Position numbers and translations under genes: made by a program. 64,000 nt of DNA, from contig CM114275.1 in NCBI GenBank assembly GCA_050084515.1, positions 27,342,001 through 27,406,000 on the forward strand, in the 5' to 3' direction. The notes below the pieces were generated by a model. It was not told the origin of the DNA, did no database searches, and saw nothing but the letters and a program-made list of their open reading frames with translations. Below, one piece after another: positions 36,237-48,130 of this stretch; positions within the stretch are counted from its first letter, which is position 1; each line of letters begins with the position of its first letter. The stretch comes from Blasia pusilla. Lineage: Eukaryota > Marchantiophyta > Marchantiopsida > Blasiales.

Positions 36237-39200
36237 ATGTTGCATTCGGATGAGCTAGCTGAACCTCTCAGCATTCTTCCTCCTGTGGAATTCGCCTGTG
36301 CTTATGGATCTGGGGTTTTCCCTCAGCTTGACGATGCGAAGCGACCCGCCCTAGATGTAAAACTTCATATCTGTGGATTCGGGACTTGCACGCGCAGAGG
36401 ACTAGGAGTTTAGGTCTTGAAGTGTTGGTTCTTCACGGTTTATGGAGGCTAACGAAAGGTTTTGGAACTGATGTGAATGATTTGAACATGCTGCGGGAAC
36501 ATGTTTGGAGAATCTTAACCTAACCAAGTACCGCCATAGTAGCTAGCCACAATTTTAGTTTGAGAAAATCGCACTTCTCTCATGCTCCGATTCCCTCGAT
36601 TCCATTTTGTCTCCGGTGCAGAAACCAATGGTGGACTACATTCTAGCTGTTTCTTCTCCCACAAAATGGCACACGAAGGTCGGTTGCACAGGTTATCTAC
36701 TAAACACGATGAAGTTTTGTAGCGTTCTATAATTGTTCACATTCAAGGATTGCTCTCATGGTGTTACGACCACCGAAGAGACAAGATGAATCATGTTACT
36801 GACGGCACTCGATGCTTCTTTGTCGGATACTGTCAGCTCACGAAGCTTGTGATGAGCTAATCATACTGGCTTTTTGACAGAACATGGAGGAAAATCCGCA
36901 TCATTACTCTTCTTGGCTAGCTACTTTTGGAGGGCAGCGGGTAAATCCACCCAAAGTATTCTTCAGTACAATCAGTCAGCCTGAGTTTGAATCACGGGGA
37001 GTATCCGTCTTATTTGATATGAACCCATCTTTGTCTTACCTGAGTTTGACCTTTTATGTACTGAAACAATGCAATCTGCCCTGGAACCGTTATGTCAGGT
37101 GTCTTTCGTAGCAGACAAAGTGGGAGTCGGTGTCCACTTCAACCCGTTTGTACGCTGGAAGGACAAGGTTCATCTATTTCTCAATTGCCTGAATCTTCTT
37201 CTCCAATAGAATTTGTGGTTACTAAATATTCTTGGGAAGGGTGCTTGCATACAAAATTTTGAGGACAAAAGTTGTCTTCCGCCTCAATTTTGAATGTTCC
37301 TGTTTCCAGTATTCGAGCTCAAATAAGTACGTAATTTTGTACCTGAAACTGAAACTGCTGAGAACCATAAAAATGTATTCCCGTGTATATCATATCCCGC
37401 TGAAACATAGCATATTACCTTTGTGGCGGCTTATTTTCCTCGACCTGAGAGTCGTAGAGCTGGTTTTGTGATATATGCTTTGGTGTCTCCTTGGAACATG
37501 CCCTGCCGTGATAGTTTGATCTTAGAAAATGTGAGGGCAGATGCTTTGAGTTTGATTGTCATCAACTCCGTGTATCTTCCCAAATGGTCAAATATATTTT
37601 GGATTAACCGAAGATTTTTTCTTCAAGTCACTTCTTGATGGACTGTGCTGGGCGACACAGACAATAAAGTATGGGGTTATTGGCATGGAGAAACTGAAGG
37701 AAGACATTCTTACATGGAAAGCCCTGTACATTAGTGGGCGTCTTCAAAAGCCTGTATGTATTGTGGGAATTTCTTACTGATTGTACTGACCCACTGAAAG
37801 TTTGCCATGCATTACCTTTGAACTCGCTCTTAATCACTTCGAATTAAACATTCCAACCTTTTGGGAGTTAAGAATATTTTCTAGACGCCATGTGCAATAT
37901 TTTTTGTGGTTTTGGGTCATTCATGTTGGATGTGTTTTGGGCTTGTACTTCCAAGTATGACTTCACTGATTGCTTCATGATAACTGCAGAAGATCTGGCA
38001 GCGGAGATCTATCTTCCTCATTCTCGACCAAGATATAGACTACATGTTAATTATAGGTATTTGCTGAGTGTGCCTTGTCGCGTTGGACTGTAGACATCCA
38101 TTCTGGTTGATGCTGAAGGGGTGGGAGGTTTGAACCAGACAAATCTTGATGCTGCAGTTTATGCAGCAATGCTTTTATCTCCTCCAGAATTCTCTGAGGT
38201 GACTACCATTTTCACTGTGGGATAGTATCTTCGTTTGTAATGTTACCATACTTCTTCCCTCGTCCTATCTCAGTATTATGGGTAGAAGATTTATTCGGTG
38301 ATGATTGGGGAGGCTGTTAAGATCTTTGGCTCAAGAGTGAGTTGTAAGCTAAGTAGAGGATTTCAACTTGTAGATCTAACTCACACGTGGACAGACTCGT
38401 TAACTTTGGGGTTGAAAACATTACTTTCAGACTGATCCTCAGTTCAGTGCATTTGTTAGACCGTGCTTACATGCTCCCCGTGTCAACGGCTGAGGCAAGC
38501 CAAGGCTGAACTGCACGGGGAATTCGAAGCCACCCACTGACCTTTCAGGGTCTGGGATGAAGTGTTGGTCGCTGGGAAAATGGTCTTATAAAGTGTGCAT
38601 GAAAAATGGATGAAATCTTTGTGTGCATTGGAATGTCCATATGAAATCTAGAGGCAGTGATGACCTGAAGAGCATGTGACTGCTAGGCTGCCCATGGGAC
38701 TAGGCTTTTAAACGGCTGGCCAGAAATTTTTATGAAACTACTGGATTGATGCATGTTACCTAGCTTGATATTTCCCGTTTGTCAAGATGTGCATAGTGTC
38801 ATGCATTGAACTTGTGTATCACTGGAAAAAGTATTTAAAGATAAGAAAATTAAAATTTCCCTCTGTAAATCTTATGATGCAGGAAGAACTCTACATGAAC
38901 ATATGCGGCCTCTCTTATCTTGGCGACATTCGAATGTTGTTTGCTGAGGACAAGCACAAGGTGGGTGTGAACATCCTCTAGCTCACCCTACACTTTGTAG
39001 TCTGGAAGGTGAAAAAGTTTAAACGGGCTCCTCCAAACGTTATTTTCTAGTTTTGGCACCTTTTTTGAGCTGTTTCTTCGAACTTCAAAACCTTTCTAAA
39101 TCCAATTTCTAAACCTGCTGGCGCAGGTGCGGAAGATAGTTGCCGGTAGTGGTCACAGGTTTCAGATGCTATACAGAGGAGCGCTGCTGAGGGCTGCAGA

Positions 39201-40292
39201 GTCTGGTTTACTCGACAGACAATCCTCATTCAGTAACAATTTGCAGGGCAAGCTAGTTCAGGTACCTGCACAGAAGATACTAATCTGTACGGAAGTCCAG
39301 CTACTAATCTGTATGGAAGTTGGGTCTGGTCAACTTAGACTGCACATGAACATTCAGGGAGTTCTGTTCAAGTATATTCATAAGGATTGTGTCAATGACA
39401 TAGCGTGAACTTTTCTTTCAAAAACCTCCTCAGCAGAGGAATTAATAGTATGTTCTCTTGATAGACCTCCTTGTGTATCAGGGCAACTCAAGTCTCACAG
39501 TTCGCCCCTAAGAGTTGCCACACGTGGCTTTAAACTAATAATTAGAAAACGAAAGCGATTAAATGAAAATTATAGAGGAGGAAAGAAGACATTGCCGTGT
39601 TTCTAGGGATTACGACCGATTTCCTCTTTGCAGGGGTCATGGCCACGCGCTGGAACTCCTAGTGAGATACCTCCCCAGTGGAGTCTCAGCAGTTACTGTA
39701 ACCAGAATTTGTGTTGCCCGCCCCTATTGTATCTTCGAAAAATCCTGGACTCTCTGGTGCCCACCCTGCGTTTCGCAAATTGCACTGATTATCTGCTTGA
39801 TTTCCCCTTTGGATCCAGTTGATTGACACTTGATATCCCATAATTTGATGGAGGGTTGATTCTGTTGTTCATACACTTGCTTGTCAGGGTTGTGATATCT
39901 CACGAGTTACTAGGCTGGTATCTGCACTTCCCGAGACTGTTTTACAACGATTGGCATCGCAAACTGGAATCACCTATGAAGGACTTCACTCTGGTATATT
40001 GCCTGTTTTCTTGAAACTTCAGCTCCAAATTTGGTAGTCCTCTCCATGTTGGAGCCATGATTGACTTTTGTCTGCAGGAAGGTTGGTTGCAGAGGCTGTG
40101 GCTCATTCAAAAGGAGGGCATGTGAAACTGTTGCGCAAGGCTATAGGTGGTATTGTGCGGGGCTCCAGCTTTAGGCAAATGGTGTCTGGGATTTTTGCTG
40201 CAGGCGGGGTGAATGCAGTGCAATATGTGGCAAGAAAGGCTTCAAGGCATGGAAATCACGGCTGTAGTATTACTCTGTTGAGAGTGGTCTGA
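36237..40292 (+). CDS. TAM41: Mitochondrial CDP-diacylglycerol synthase (phosphatidate cytidylyltransferase) TAM41
   Basis: The enzyme converts phosphatidic acid and CTP to CDP-diacylglycerol on the matrix side of the inner mitochondrial membrane, the first step to phosphatidylglycerol and cardiolipin. Exons (all GT-AG, all in frame): 36237-36356, 36622-36678, 36881-36940, 37099-37167, 37661-37753, 38094-38198, 38883-38960, 39127-39261, 39888-39993, 40078-40292. They give 345 residues, the usual family length. Signatures in order: ILPPVEFACAYGSGVF (nucleotidyltransferase GSG), MVDYILAVSSPTKWHTKNME, NPHHYSSW, VGVGVHFNPFV, IKYGVIG, LTWKALYISGRLQKP, ICGLSYLGDIRMLFAEDKHK and a conserved C-terminus SGIFAAGGVNAVQYVARK. 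ATG 36237 is the only in-frame ATG after the stop at 36186 and gives a short N-terminus, as in plant relatives beginning just before LPPVEF. No clear cleavable presequence is visible, so an additional 5' exon is possible. Likely single functional host gene. Confidence 0.94.
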
Positions 40293-41540
40293 CATTAAGA
40301 TACGATTTACCTTACACGGTTGTTGCATTTACATGCTAAACATACACTGATTGTAGGAGGCTCAAGTGGTAATTTGCTTAACTCCAAAGATCTAAGAGGT
40401 TTCCCGAGTATGCAGCCAGTGTTCTGGTCTTGTAGACACCTTGTTCTAGCAAGCCATGTGTTAATGAGAGTCACCTACGCAGTAAAACAGGAAATCCGCC
40501 TTTCCCTGAGGGTAAGATGGTAGAAGAAACAGAGTCAGAGTGTCAGATCGAAGTTTGAGAACGCATGAGAAGCATAAGAAACGCGGTGATCATGAATAGT
40601 GGAAATGAGGATCTTCCAGTAATGTTTTCATGGGGGCCTTGTCAAGTGTCTCCTCTGTGGAAGAACGGCTCAAGATAATGTTCACTCTCACTGGCACTGC
40701 AGATCCGGACATTTGTTATCAATTAGTGGCTAATATGGAGGCAAAGTCTGATCACCACCTGAGGACGTTCGTATTGAATTAGAACCAAGGGAAAGCTAAC
40801 AATTTTGAGTGTTGATAAAACGGTTGGAAGACTATTTGCAATAAGTTCGATTTTAAAATACCTGGTTTAGCCTTAGGACCATCCACCATTGCCATAGCTC
40901 GCCGGTGTAGATCAAAATGAGAGTGGATGACGACATTCAATAGTTGATTGCTTGCTTGGTGTCGTCCGTGGTACATAGGTTCAAGTTCCCGATCACGACC
41001 TTCTCAATCAGAGAAGGATTTTCTGAATCGATGGGAGACAGCATCTAGTATCAATGCGTATATTCCAAGTGAACCTTTCAGTTACTTTTCTTGTTTCCTA
41101 GCTTCCACAAATAGAAGAAACTAAATAATCGCAACTTCGTATTCAAAGTTGTCCTTCCACCCGAGGATTCTCTTTTTATGGCAGAGTTTCAGCGCTCTGA
41201 ACCTTTGGGGAATCTTTTGCGGATGTAAAATCGATAAGACATAATTTCAAGCGTGTTCATGGAACTTAAAACTCACAATTCACGAACGTAATGCGCCGAG
41301 TTCAAAATGACCTGACACGATCTTCAAATTTGGAAGACTTCTCTAGCCTTCTACACGGAAGTGCGACAATGTTCCCAACAGCGGCAGCAGAGCAACTTTT
41401 AGTTTTAGGACGGATATATTCTTGTTGAAGACGTGAATATCCGTGCAACTGACACCCCGATAGAACAGTTCGTCTGGAGCCGTGCAGTTCTTTCATGTCA
41501 CAGTGTCGCAAAGAACCGCTTTCGGAGTCGTAGATGGCAC
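40293..41540. other. Intergenic, TAM41 3' flank
   Basis: No gene recognised. The stretch must contain the TAM41 3' UTR. No repeat structure seen. Confidence 0.5.
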
Positions 41541-41547
41541 ATTTCTA

Positions 41548-42138
41548 TCAACTTCGACACTGTTGGCTCATCTGATCCGAGTCTTGTCCTAAGTACATCC
41601 AGTAGCCGCGATGGTATAGGTATCCGGCGCCCTTGATCAACACGATTCCCACACACGAGTAAGAATCGATTCTAACTCGAATAAGTATATCACCGTCATG
41701 CAAGCGCTGGGTCACGGGATCGTAAAACTCCAGCACTCGTCTCCAAGGTTTTTTCTCGTGATGGATGATCAAGTCTCCCTTCTTGGGAACGAAGGAGACA
41801 TCCACTCGACCTGGCTGCCTCTTCTTGGTACCGGCGGCGCTGCGTTCTGGAACAGAGCTCGGATCTCTCCTCAAGGCTCGCAGAAGAAAAACATCCCATC
41901 TCGAGCTGCAGGCGACATCCCCGTTGGGGCTGATAGGTTGAGTGGAGCCAGGACCTCTGAAGTGGCCGCAGTGTGCTGCGTTACTGTGAAATTGGTAATG
42001 TCGTCCCGGCGATCCGCTCACGTCGCAATGGTGGCCCCGAGACGCACTCACAGCGCCAGGAAGAGGAGCAGTGGGGTGACTATGCGGCTTGCAGTCATGA
42101 AGAATGAAAGAATCGTTCGAGTCCTCGTCGTCATCCAT
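41548..42138 (-). CDS. Hypothetical 196-residue ORF
   Basis: ATG at 42138 gives MDDDEDSNDSFILHDCKPHS, then a His/Ser/Gly-rich middle, an Arg-rich segment (WDVFLLRALRRDPSSV, AAGTKKRQPGRVD), and a more ordered end (FVPKKGDLIIHHEKKPWRRV, YHRGYWMYLG). It is the longest open frame between TAM41 and the repeats, with balanced composition unlike the AT-rich flank. No family is recognised and no introns are evident. It could be a lineage-specific gene, an exon of one, or chance in GC-richer DNA. Confidence 0.35.
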   Translation of the reverse strand: MDDDEDSNDSFILHDCKPHSHPTAPLPGAVSASRGHHCDVSGSPGRHYQFHSNAAHCGHFRGPGSTQPISPNGDVACSSRWDVFLLRALRRDPSSVPERSAAGTKKRQPGRVDVSFVPKKGDLIIHHEKKPWRRVLEFYDPVTQRLHDGDILIRVRIDSYSCVGIVLIKGAGYLYHRGYWMYLGQDSDQMSQQCRS

Positions 42139-42599
42139 CAACGAATGCCCTCCCAGCACCTCTTCAAATCATAACGCCTCAAAATCTCCCGTCGGACGCG
42201 GCGAAATTTCACGGAAATCCCTCGAAGCTGGAGGAGAAAATGATTCGGATGCACGCGCTTACGATCCTTCAAATTATCGCTGCACGGCATCTGGGCCCTT
42301 TCATGCTCCTGAAAATTACAATCCTCTTACATCGCTATTTCATCGGCTTCCAGTTTCAAGATCGTCTACTTGAAAGATTGACATTGTCCAGAAGATTTGA
42401 ATTGTCATTTCGGAGACTTTTGCGTGCCGTCGATAGGTCGACGAACCGACTCAAGGGGTGCGTGTGGTGGACCAAGACGAGGCCCAACGGGCGTGTCCAG
42501 CCAGCATGGCTACCCCACGTGCCGTGCCTTGGGCACAGCCACGGAGTACGGACTGCCATAAGACGCTTCACCCACTCATGAAGAAGCCACGTCGGAACA

Positions 42600-44180
42600 C
42601 CACACGGCCTTCCAATAACCGCACCTGAAGACGAGAAGTATTTTTATTATAATAGGGCTGAGGACATAAATTTTTTTACCATAAAATAGGGATGGTTTCC
42701 ATTAATGTCCCAAGGAACTTCTATCTTGATAGATTTCGTAATTTCGAGGGAGTGTGACTTAAATACACATCCACATCGATCTTGAACGTCCGGGCATTCG
42801 ATATGGGTTGTCATATGTACTCATCCCCACTCCTTTCAAAAGAATCATTCTCATCTGCATTCCATTTGAAGGAATAATTTGAGACCCACTTTGGGCTATC
42901 CTTCATTGGGGATGCAACTCTCACACCATCACAAATCGCTCAATACAAGCCCCAACTACTGCGATCTCCTAAAATCCTCCACATTTGCTTGGTTCTCCCA
43001 CAAGTCATAAAACTAACTCATAATCAGCACCAAGTTGAGTTCCGCCAATGTTGCAATTTCGCCTCAATGAGAACCATCCATACTACCAAGAACCCCTATT
43101 GGAACTATTGCAAACTGACTCAAACGTCCATTGCATGATTTCCAATCAGGCCTGTATAAGGCTCATTCCTCCCATTGGCACGCATAATATGATATGACAA
43201 AATTCCCCCAACCAATACATCATATGACTCTCGAATTGTCACCACAACACGTACTCTCACCACAAACATGGACTTGGGATGCCACCAACTTTTGACCTGT
43301 TATAAATTGTGGTGTGCTCAAATGCCCAATTGATTTCTAACCTTGGAATGGAAACCTCTCCAACTCTTACTTTTTTCATTCCAAGATTCTAGCTAAAGTC
43401 CATGTCGTGACCCTTATAGCTAAATGTGAGTCAATGCAGAACATCAAAACTTTGGTGGGCTCACGTTAGGATGGAAGCATGTCAAAGTCTCCAAGTAAAG
43501 GAGGCACAAGCTTTGTTGGGCGTCTCGAGTGCTGATGGTCACGACCTAGTAGAACAAGAAGCGGAAATCTCTAGAAGTATATATAAGGGGGAGGATCTCG
43601 AAGGGCGTTTGGAACCCGAACCCCATCTTGGGAAACCTTAGGGGTATTTAAAAGCTGTGAGTACTCACAACTTTTACAACTAGGCTAAATACGATAGTTT
43701 ATGTTTATCAATACCAAGAAGAGGTCTTCATGTAAATATGTAAACATGGAAAGTGCAAGGAATTGAAACCACAAAAGAGTGGTTGGATGTAGTTCCAAGG
43801 ATAGAAGGAATAGGTCTGAGCAAAGACAAAGATTCCTCCAAGAAGAATAGTGTCATAGATTTCAACCACTACTTCTCCTTGCTTCACCTCAAAATACTCT
43901 TGACCTTAAGATTTGCAAGCAAAAGTCTTGGATTGAGTCTCAAAGACTCAACCATATACATAAGCATTGAAGATTTAGACTAAATATGGTTCCGCGACTA
44001 TTAAGGACATAATCAATAATTTGTGCATGAAATCGTAGGAACATACAGTAATTATTCAATGGCAATAAGAAAAAAATTGATAATGAAGAAAATATTTTCA
44101 TACGATGATTACCTAATTAACTTCTCGAAGTTACTTCACAATAAACCATTTGATGATTTCAAGCCTAAATCTCAAATCCA
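42600..44180. other. Intergenic DNA
   Basis: No convincing gene. The 71-codon ORF at 43426 and the 76-codon ORF at 43753 show no family signature. The stretch looks like decayed retrotransposon flank, but no domain can be named. Confidence 0.4.
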
Positions 44181-44199
44181 TCCATAATTATATGTTCCT

Positions 44200-45120
44200 T
44201 CTTTTCAATATTAGATGAAAACAGGGTTTACTAAACCCCATATAGGGTCTCACACCTAAAACTCTTCTTACACCCTAGTTCCTAAACCCTAAGTTATACA
44301 CCCTTACACTATATAATCCTATTAATCCATTTCCAGAAATACTAAGCAATATGCCCAAATGTTATTAAGCCCAAAACAACTAACCTAGACCCTACACCTG
44401 AAAACCCAAGCCATGTGTAATAAATCCTAAACCCTAAGCCCTTAATCCCAAGCCATACGCAGTACATCCTAAACCATAAGTCATACTATCATCCTTACAC
44501 TATATAATCCTACAAACTCGTCGGCCATAAATATTCAGGAATATGCCAAAATGTTATTAAGCCCAAAACAACTAACCTAAACCCTAAGCCCGAAAACCCA
44601 AGCCATGGGGACTTAATCCTAAACCCTAAGCCCTAAAACCCAAGCCATACACAGTAAATCGTAAACCATAAGTCATACGAAATCATTAACCATAAATACT
44701 AGAATTAAGAAATATGCCCAAATGCTATAAAACCCAAAACAACTACCCTAAACCTAAGCCGTACATCGTAAACCCTAAACCCTAAGTCATAGTGTCACCC
44801 TTACATTATGTAATCCTATTTATTCATTAGCCATAAATCCTAAGCAATATACCCAAATGTATATTCCAAAATTGAGAACCCTAAAACCTAAGCCATACGC
44901 ACTAAACCCTAAAGTTTAAACCCTAAGTCATGGATAGTTACTATAACACTAGATCCTATTAATTCATTGGCCATAAACCCAAAAAATATGGATTAGTATC
45001 AAGGGTCATTCCCCCTTGGAATGTCAAATGACCAAGCATAGGGAGAATGCATCTATTATTCCAAGGCATACACCCTAAGCCTTAAACCCAAAACCATAAG
45101 TCATACACCCTTATACTATG
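44200..45120 (+). repeat. Degenerate telomere-like tract, block 2, with about 300-bp higher-order repeat
   Basis: Words aaaccctaagcc, cctaaaccataagtcatac, cacccttacactatataatccta(ttaat)cc, ataaat(a)ct(a)agaa(t)atgcccaaatg recur about every 270-320 bp (start points near 44280, 44480, 44660, 44780). It is therefore a higher-order array built around CCCTAAA words. It ends with the same flank as block 1 (45112-45194). Confidence 0.8.
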
Positions 45121-45338
45121 TCCTATTAATGAATAATCATAATAGAACAAAACCAGGTTTTCTAAGAGACCAGATTTTTCAGAATTGGAGTTGAGTCAAA
45201 TTACTTTGTTTCCATGTTCTTTTGCATAAATCATAACCTTTCCATACCACTAAGTACTCATTTACTAATCCTATTTTCCTCTTTACTCTATTCTCATCCG
45301 ACATAGTCTCAACTTCAAACTCTTCTTAGTCTTCGACT

Positions 45339-46325
45339 ATGATTGAGTTGGGTTGCAATAGTATTGTTCAAAACGGATCTTTATCATCCACAAAGAGCCA
45401 CAAGGTACATCTAGCTCTCCACTTGAAGAAGTCATTCATCGTCATTTTCTACTCGGCTCTTTGGTTACCAAGGCGTACCTATCAGGGTAAACTCCTTGAG
45501 GGATTTGGTTGTTACATAAATTCAGGTTTGATGTCATAACCTAAGTAGGGAAGACCCACATGAATGCAACATTCTTGTCCTGTCTTTGCAAGAAGATACA
45601 AGTTCCCATAGAAAGTCTCGAGGAAACGTTTCTTGGTGAAGATCTTTTTACTATTTGCAAAGAGTGGCTCACAAAGTCTACATACAAGGTCATTATGGGA
45701 TTTTTGGATATGCTCCAATTTCCAACCGTAGTGTCTATGAAAGAGCAAGAAGTAATCCTGCAAGAAGTGGGACCTTATGAGTTGCATCTAGACGTTCTCT
45801 TTAAACAAGGATCCAATGAAGAGTATTGGCGCTGCTAGGAACCGGATGAAGTGCCATGGGTGATTAAAGTAATGCACCAAGGTAGGAGGACACTATGCAA
45901 TTAAGAAAACCGTGAAGAAGGTTTTTGCCACAAAGTATAATGTACAAAGACGTGCAGAATTATATTCACATCTTTGGCATATGTCAACCATCACCAAACC
46001 TTTACCACTTGGTGGACGTTTGTCCCCATTCTTCCCTTTGCTCCATTTAAGAAGTGGAGTATTGAATTTTTGGGGGCTGTGACCCCGGAAATATGCTAGA
46101 GGTGTCAAAAGTTCATCCTGGTGGCTACTCATTATTGTACAAAGATGGTAGAAGTAGCAACCACACAAAGATATGACAATGCTATCGTCACTAAGTTCCT
46201 ATTTGATTCCATCATGGAATCTAGTTTGGATCTGTAGAAGTTCAAGGTGGACCATGAAATAAAGATGAAATGTAGTGATTTGAACATACCACAATTTATA
46301 AGACAAAATGATTTCATGGTGTAGA
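45339..46325 (+). pseudogene. Ty3/Gypsy integrase remnant
   Basis: Joined frames read VLFKQGSNEEYWRC.EPDEV, PWVIKVMHQG, GGHYAIKKTVKKVFATKY (integrase zinc-binding region), WSIEFLGAVTPEIC, then KFILVATHYCTKMVEVATTQ and RYDNAIVTKFLFDSIM. This matches the usual Gypsy order ..GGHYAG.T...W.IDF.GP....YILVATDY.TKW.E. The first catalytic Asp is replaced (IEF for IDF) and the second (ATDY) is His, and stops intervene, so it is dead. It is not part of the minus-strand element, being on the opposite strand and outside its target duplication. Confidence 0.75.
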
Positions 46326-46330
46326 TCCAA

Positions 46331-46920
46331 TCAAAGAATCCTACTTTGGTGGGAGTGAGTCAAGGTTGCACGGACACTTACAAGTCCTTCCATGGAACAG
46401 ACATGCCCAATGGGTCCCCATCCCGTACCCCAAGGTTGCACAAAAATAGAGACATCAGTCCATGGGACAGACACTGCCTCGATCTCTGCGGCCCGTATCT
46501 GAGCCCGTAGTGGGCACGCACGTTGATTGAGCCCGCACTGATTTTGTGCCTCGCGGCCAGCCTTGCACCGCGGGTTGGGCCCCACATAGTGGGCTCAGGT
46601 CCGCGGCTTGACCTGCGGGCCTAAGCCCACCCAATGGTCCACCTTGACTTCTAAAACTCCAAACTAGATCCCATGATGGGTGGGATTGGCCGCGGGCCAC
46701 AAAACCCGTGCGGGCTCAAGAGGCTCCACGGTTGGGCTCAGGTGCGGGCCCTGGGCAAGGTTGCACGGAAACGGACAAGTTCGTCCATGCGAGGGATATC
46801 CCCGACCCACATCTGAGCCCGCCCAGAGCCCGCCGTGTAGACTCGTTGCTAAAAGAGCTTGCTTCTGTTGCGTGGCCTGCAACCATACCCATAGGATGGA
46901 CTTAGATCCGCGTTGAGCCT
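46331..46920. repeat. GC-rich dispersed repeat, left half (interrupted)
   Basis: gcccgc/gagcccg-rich sequence with tgcacggaaacggacaagt-tcgtcc and related words, like 25029-25560. It ends at gcgttgAGCCT where the 9.35-kb element is inserted, and resumes at 56272 with AGCCTtcccaaagcccg. Joining the two sides restores the order seen at about 25165. Confidence 0.75.
46916..46920. repeat. Target-site duplication (left)
   Basis: AGCCT at 46916-46920 equals AGCCT at 56272-56276, immediately outside the two ends of the minus-strand element. If the last element base is counted as the A of a terminal CA, the duplication is 4 bp (AGCC). Confidence 0.9.
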
Positions 46921-47047
46921 GTCGTGCACATACTCATTGCTACACAACATACATCGCTGTCGACAAACATACACACAAACAAGTACGATTCCATGCTAAC
47001 TCATGGCAACCAAACAACGAGACAAGAAGTACTAAAATATCTCCAAT
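46921..47047 (-). repeat. Terminal repeat part B2 (3' terminus)
   Basis: 127 bp, about 87 percent identical by eye to B1 (47564-47691). It follows A2 directly and ends at the target duplication, so it is part of the element and not flanking DNA. Confidence 0.9.
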
Positions 47048-47048
47048 A

Positions 47049-47560
47049 AATCAAGATCCAATCTCTCTCAACCCCATAGCTCTCAAATGTGTGCACTCTC
47101 ACATGTCTCTCTCAATGTCAAACCAAACCCACTCTCCCAATGAGAGGCTAAGGTTACACTCACAAGGCATGGGACCATAGCTCTACCGCCTCGTGCCAAG
47201 AGGTTCAACAAAGAGAGAATGAGCTCTCAAGCTCTCTCTCCTTGAGGTATACCCCCTCCCCTCTCCCAAGCTCTCTCCTCAATAACCTATGCTCGGAGGT
47301 CACCTCCTTGGCTCTTGACCTACTGTAGCGGGTCAAGGACCACTTCCCAAAGTAGAAAGTCAACTCTATCAAATATGGAAACTTACCCAAAATAGTAAAT
47401 TTCTATATATGGCTCCAAATAAGCGGAAAGGAAGGGAAAACCTGCTCTCTCATGTTTCCCATGACGTGAGCAGGTCATCCTCGACCTCTTGAGTATGTCC
47501 TCCTCTACTCGTGAAGGCGCTCTATCGGATCTCTCCGATCTATCCTAAAAATTCGTGACA
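47049..47560 (-). repeat. Terminal repeat part A2
   Basis: 512 bp, starting TGTCACGAATTTTTAGGATA in element sense and ending ...GATCTTGATT. It is the partner of A1 (55752-56271). Only three extra bases separate it from B1. Confidence 0.92.
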
Positions 47561-47563
47561 ATT

Positions 47564-47691
47564 GTCGTGCGTCATATACATCGCTACACAACATACATTG
47601 TTGTCAACAAACATACACACTAACACGCACGATCCCATGCTAACTCATGGCATCCAAACAACGAGACAAGAAGTACCAAAATATCTCCAAT
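47564..47691 (-). repeat. Terminal repeat part B1
   Basis: 128-bp copy of B2 lying upstream of A2 in element sense. Its start (attggagatatttt in sense) marks the exact right edge of the internal region. Confidence 0.9.
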
Positions 47692-47899
47692 CACTCCTCT
47701 AGCTGGTGGTTAGATCCCTCTAACTCTAGATAGCCATCTATCCCTACCTACCATGACATACATCTCTTGGACGCTAAGAGCAAAAAGATCGGATGTTCAT
47801 GTGACCCCATCGTTAGTCATCCATGTCACAGACACAAATCGGAATCTAGAACTACCTACCCTATGTACATCTGGGATACATCCATCATCCCTCAAGAAC

Positions 47900-48130
47900 C
47901 CTAGTGAGAGGTAGCGTTAGATATGCCTCTCGAACACCCATCACAGACTAGCATAGTGGCTGCACCATGGGCGAAACCACACAACATAGATCTCAAGCCT
48001 GCAAGAACTACGGCCAAGCTCGGATTCACTGTATCATCAATGTTCAGAAGATGACATTGCGCACAGTTACGCACATAGTCCTTCCAAACCATACCACCAT
48101 GTCCCTCCAATAAGAGAATACCGGATGGCA
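47900..48130 (-). pseudogene. Integrase zinc-binding remnant
   Basis: GHGGMVWKDYVRNCAQCHLL resembles the second half of the HHCC zinc-binding domain of Gypsy integrases (W..M..D...YV..C..C). Only about 200 bp separate it from B1 and no D,D-35-E core is visible, so most of the integrase has been deleted. A functional integrase must once have acted in cis or trans, because a target duplication is present. Confidence 0.5.

Noticed and set aside
37890-38093. Small ORF between TAM41 exons
   Set aside because: It lies inside an intron bounded by good GT-AG sites and breaks the TAM41 reading frame.
46455-46916. Several overlapping ORFs on both strands
   Set aside because: By-products of the GC-rich repeat; similar false ORFs occur at 25029-25540 and 57729-58600.
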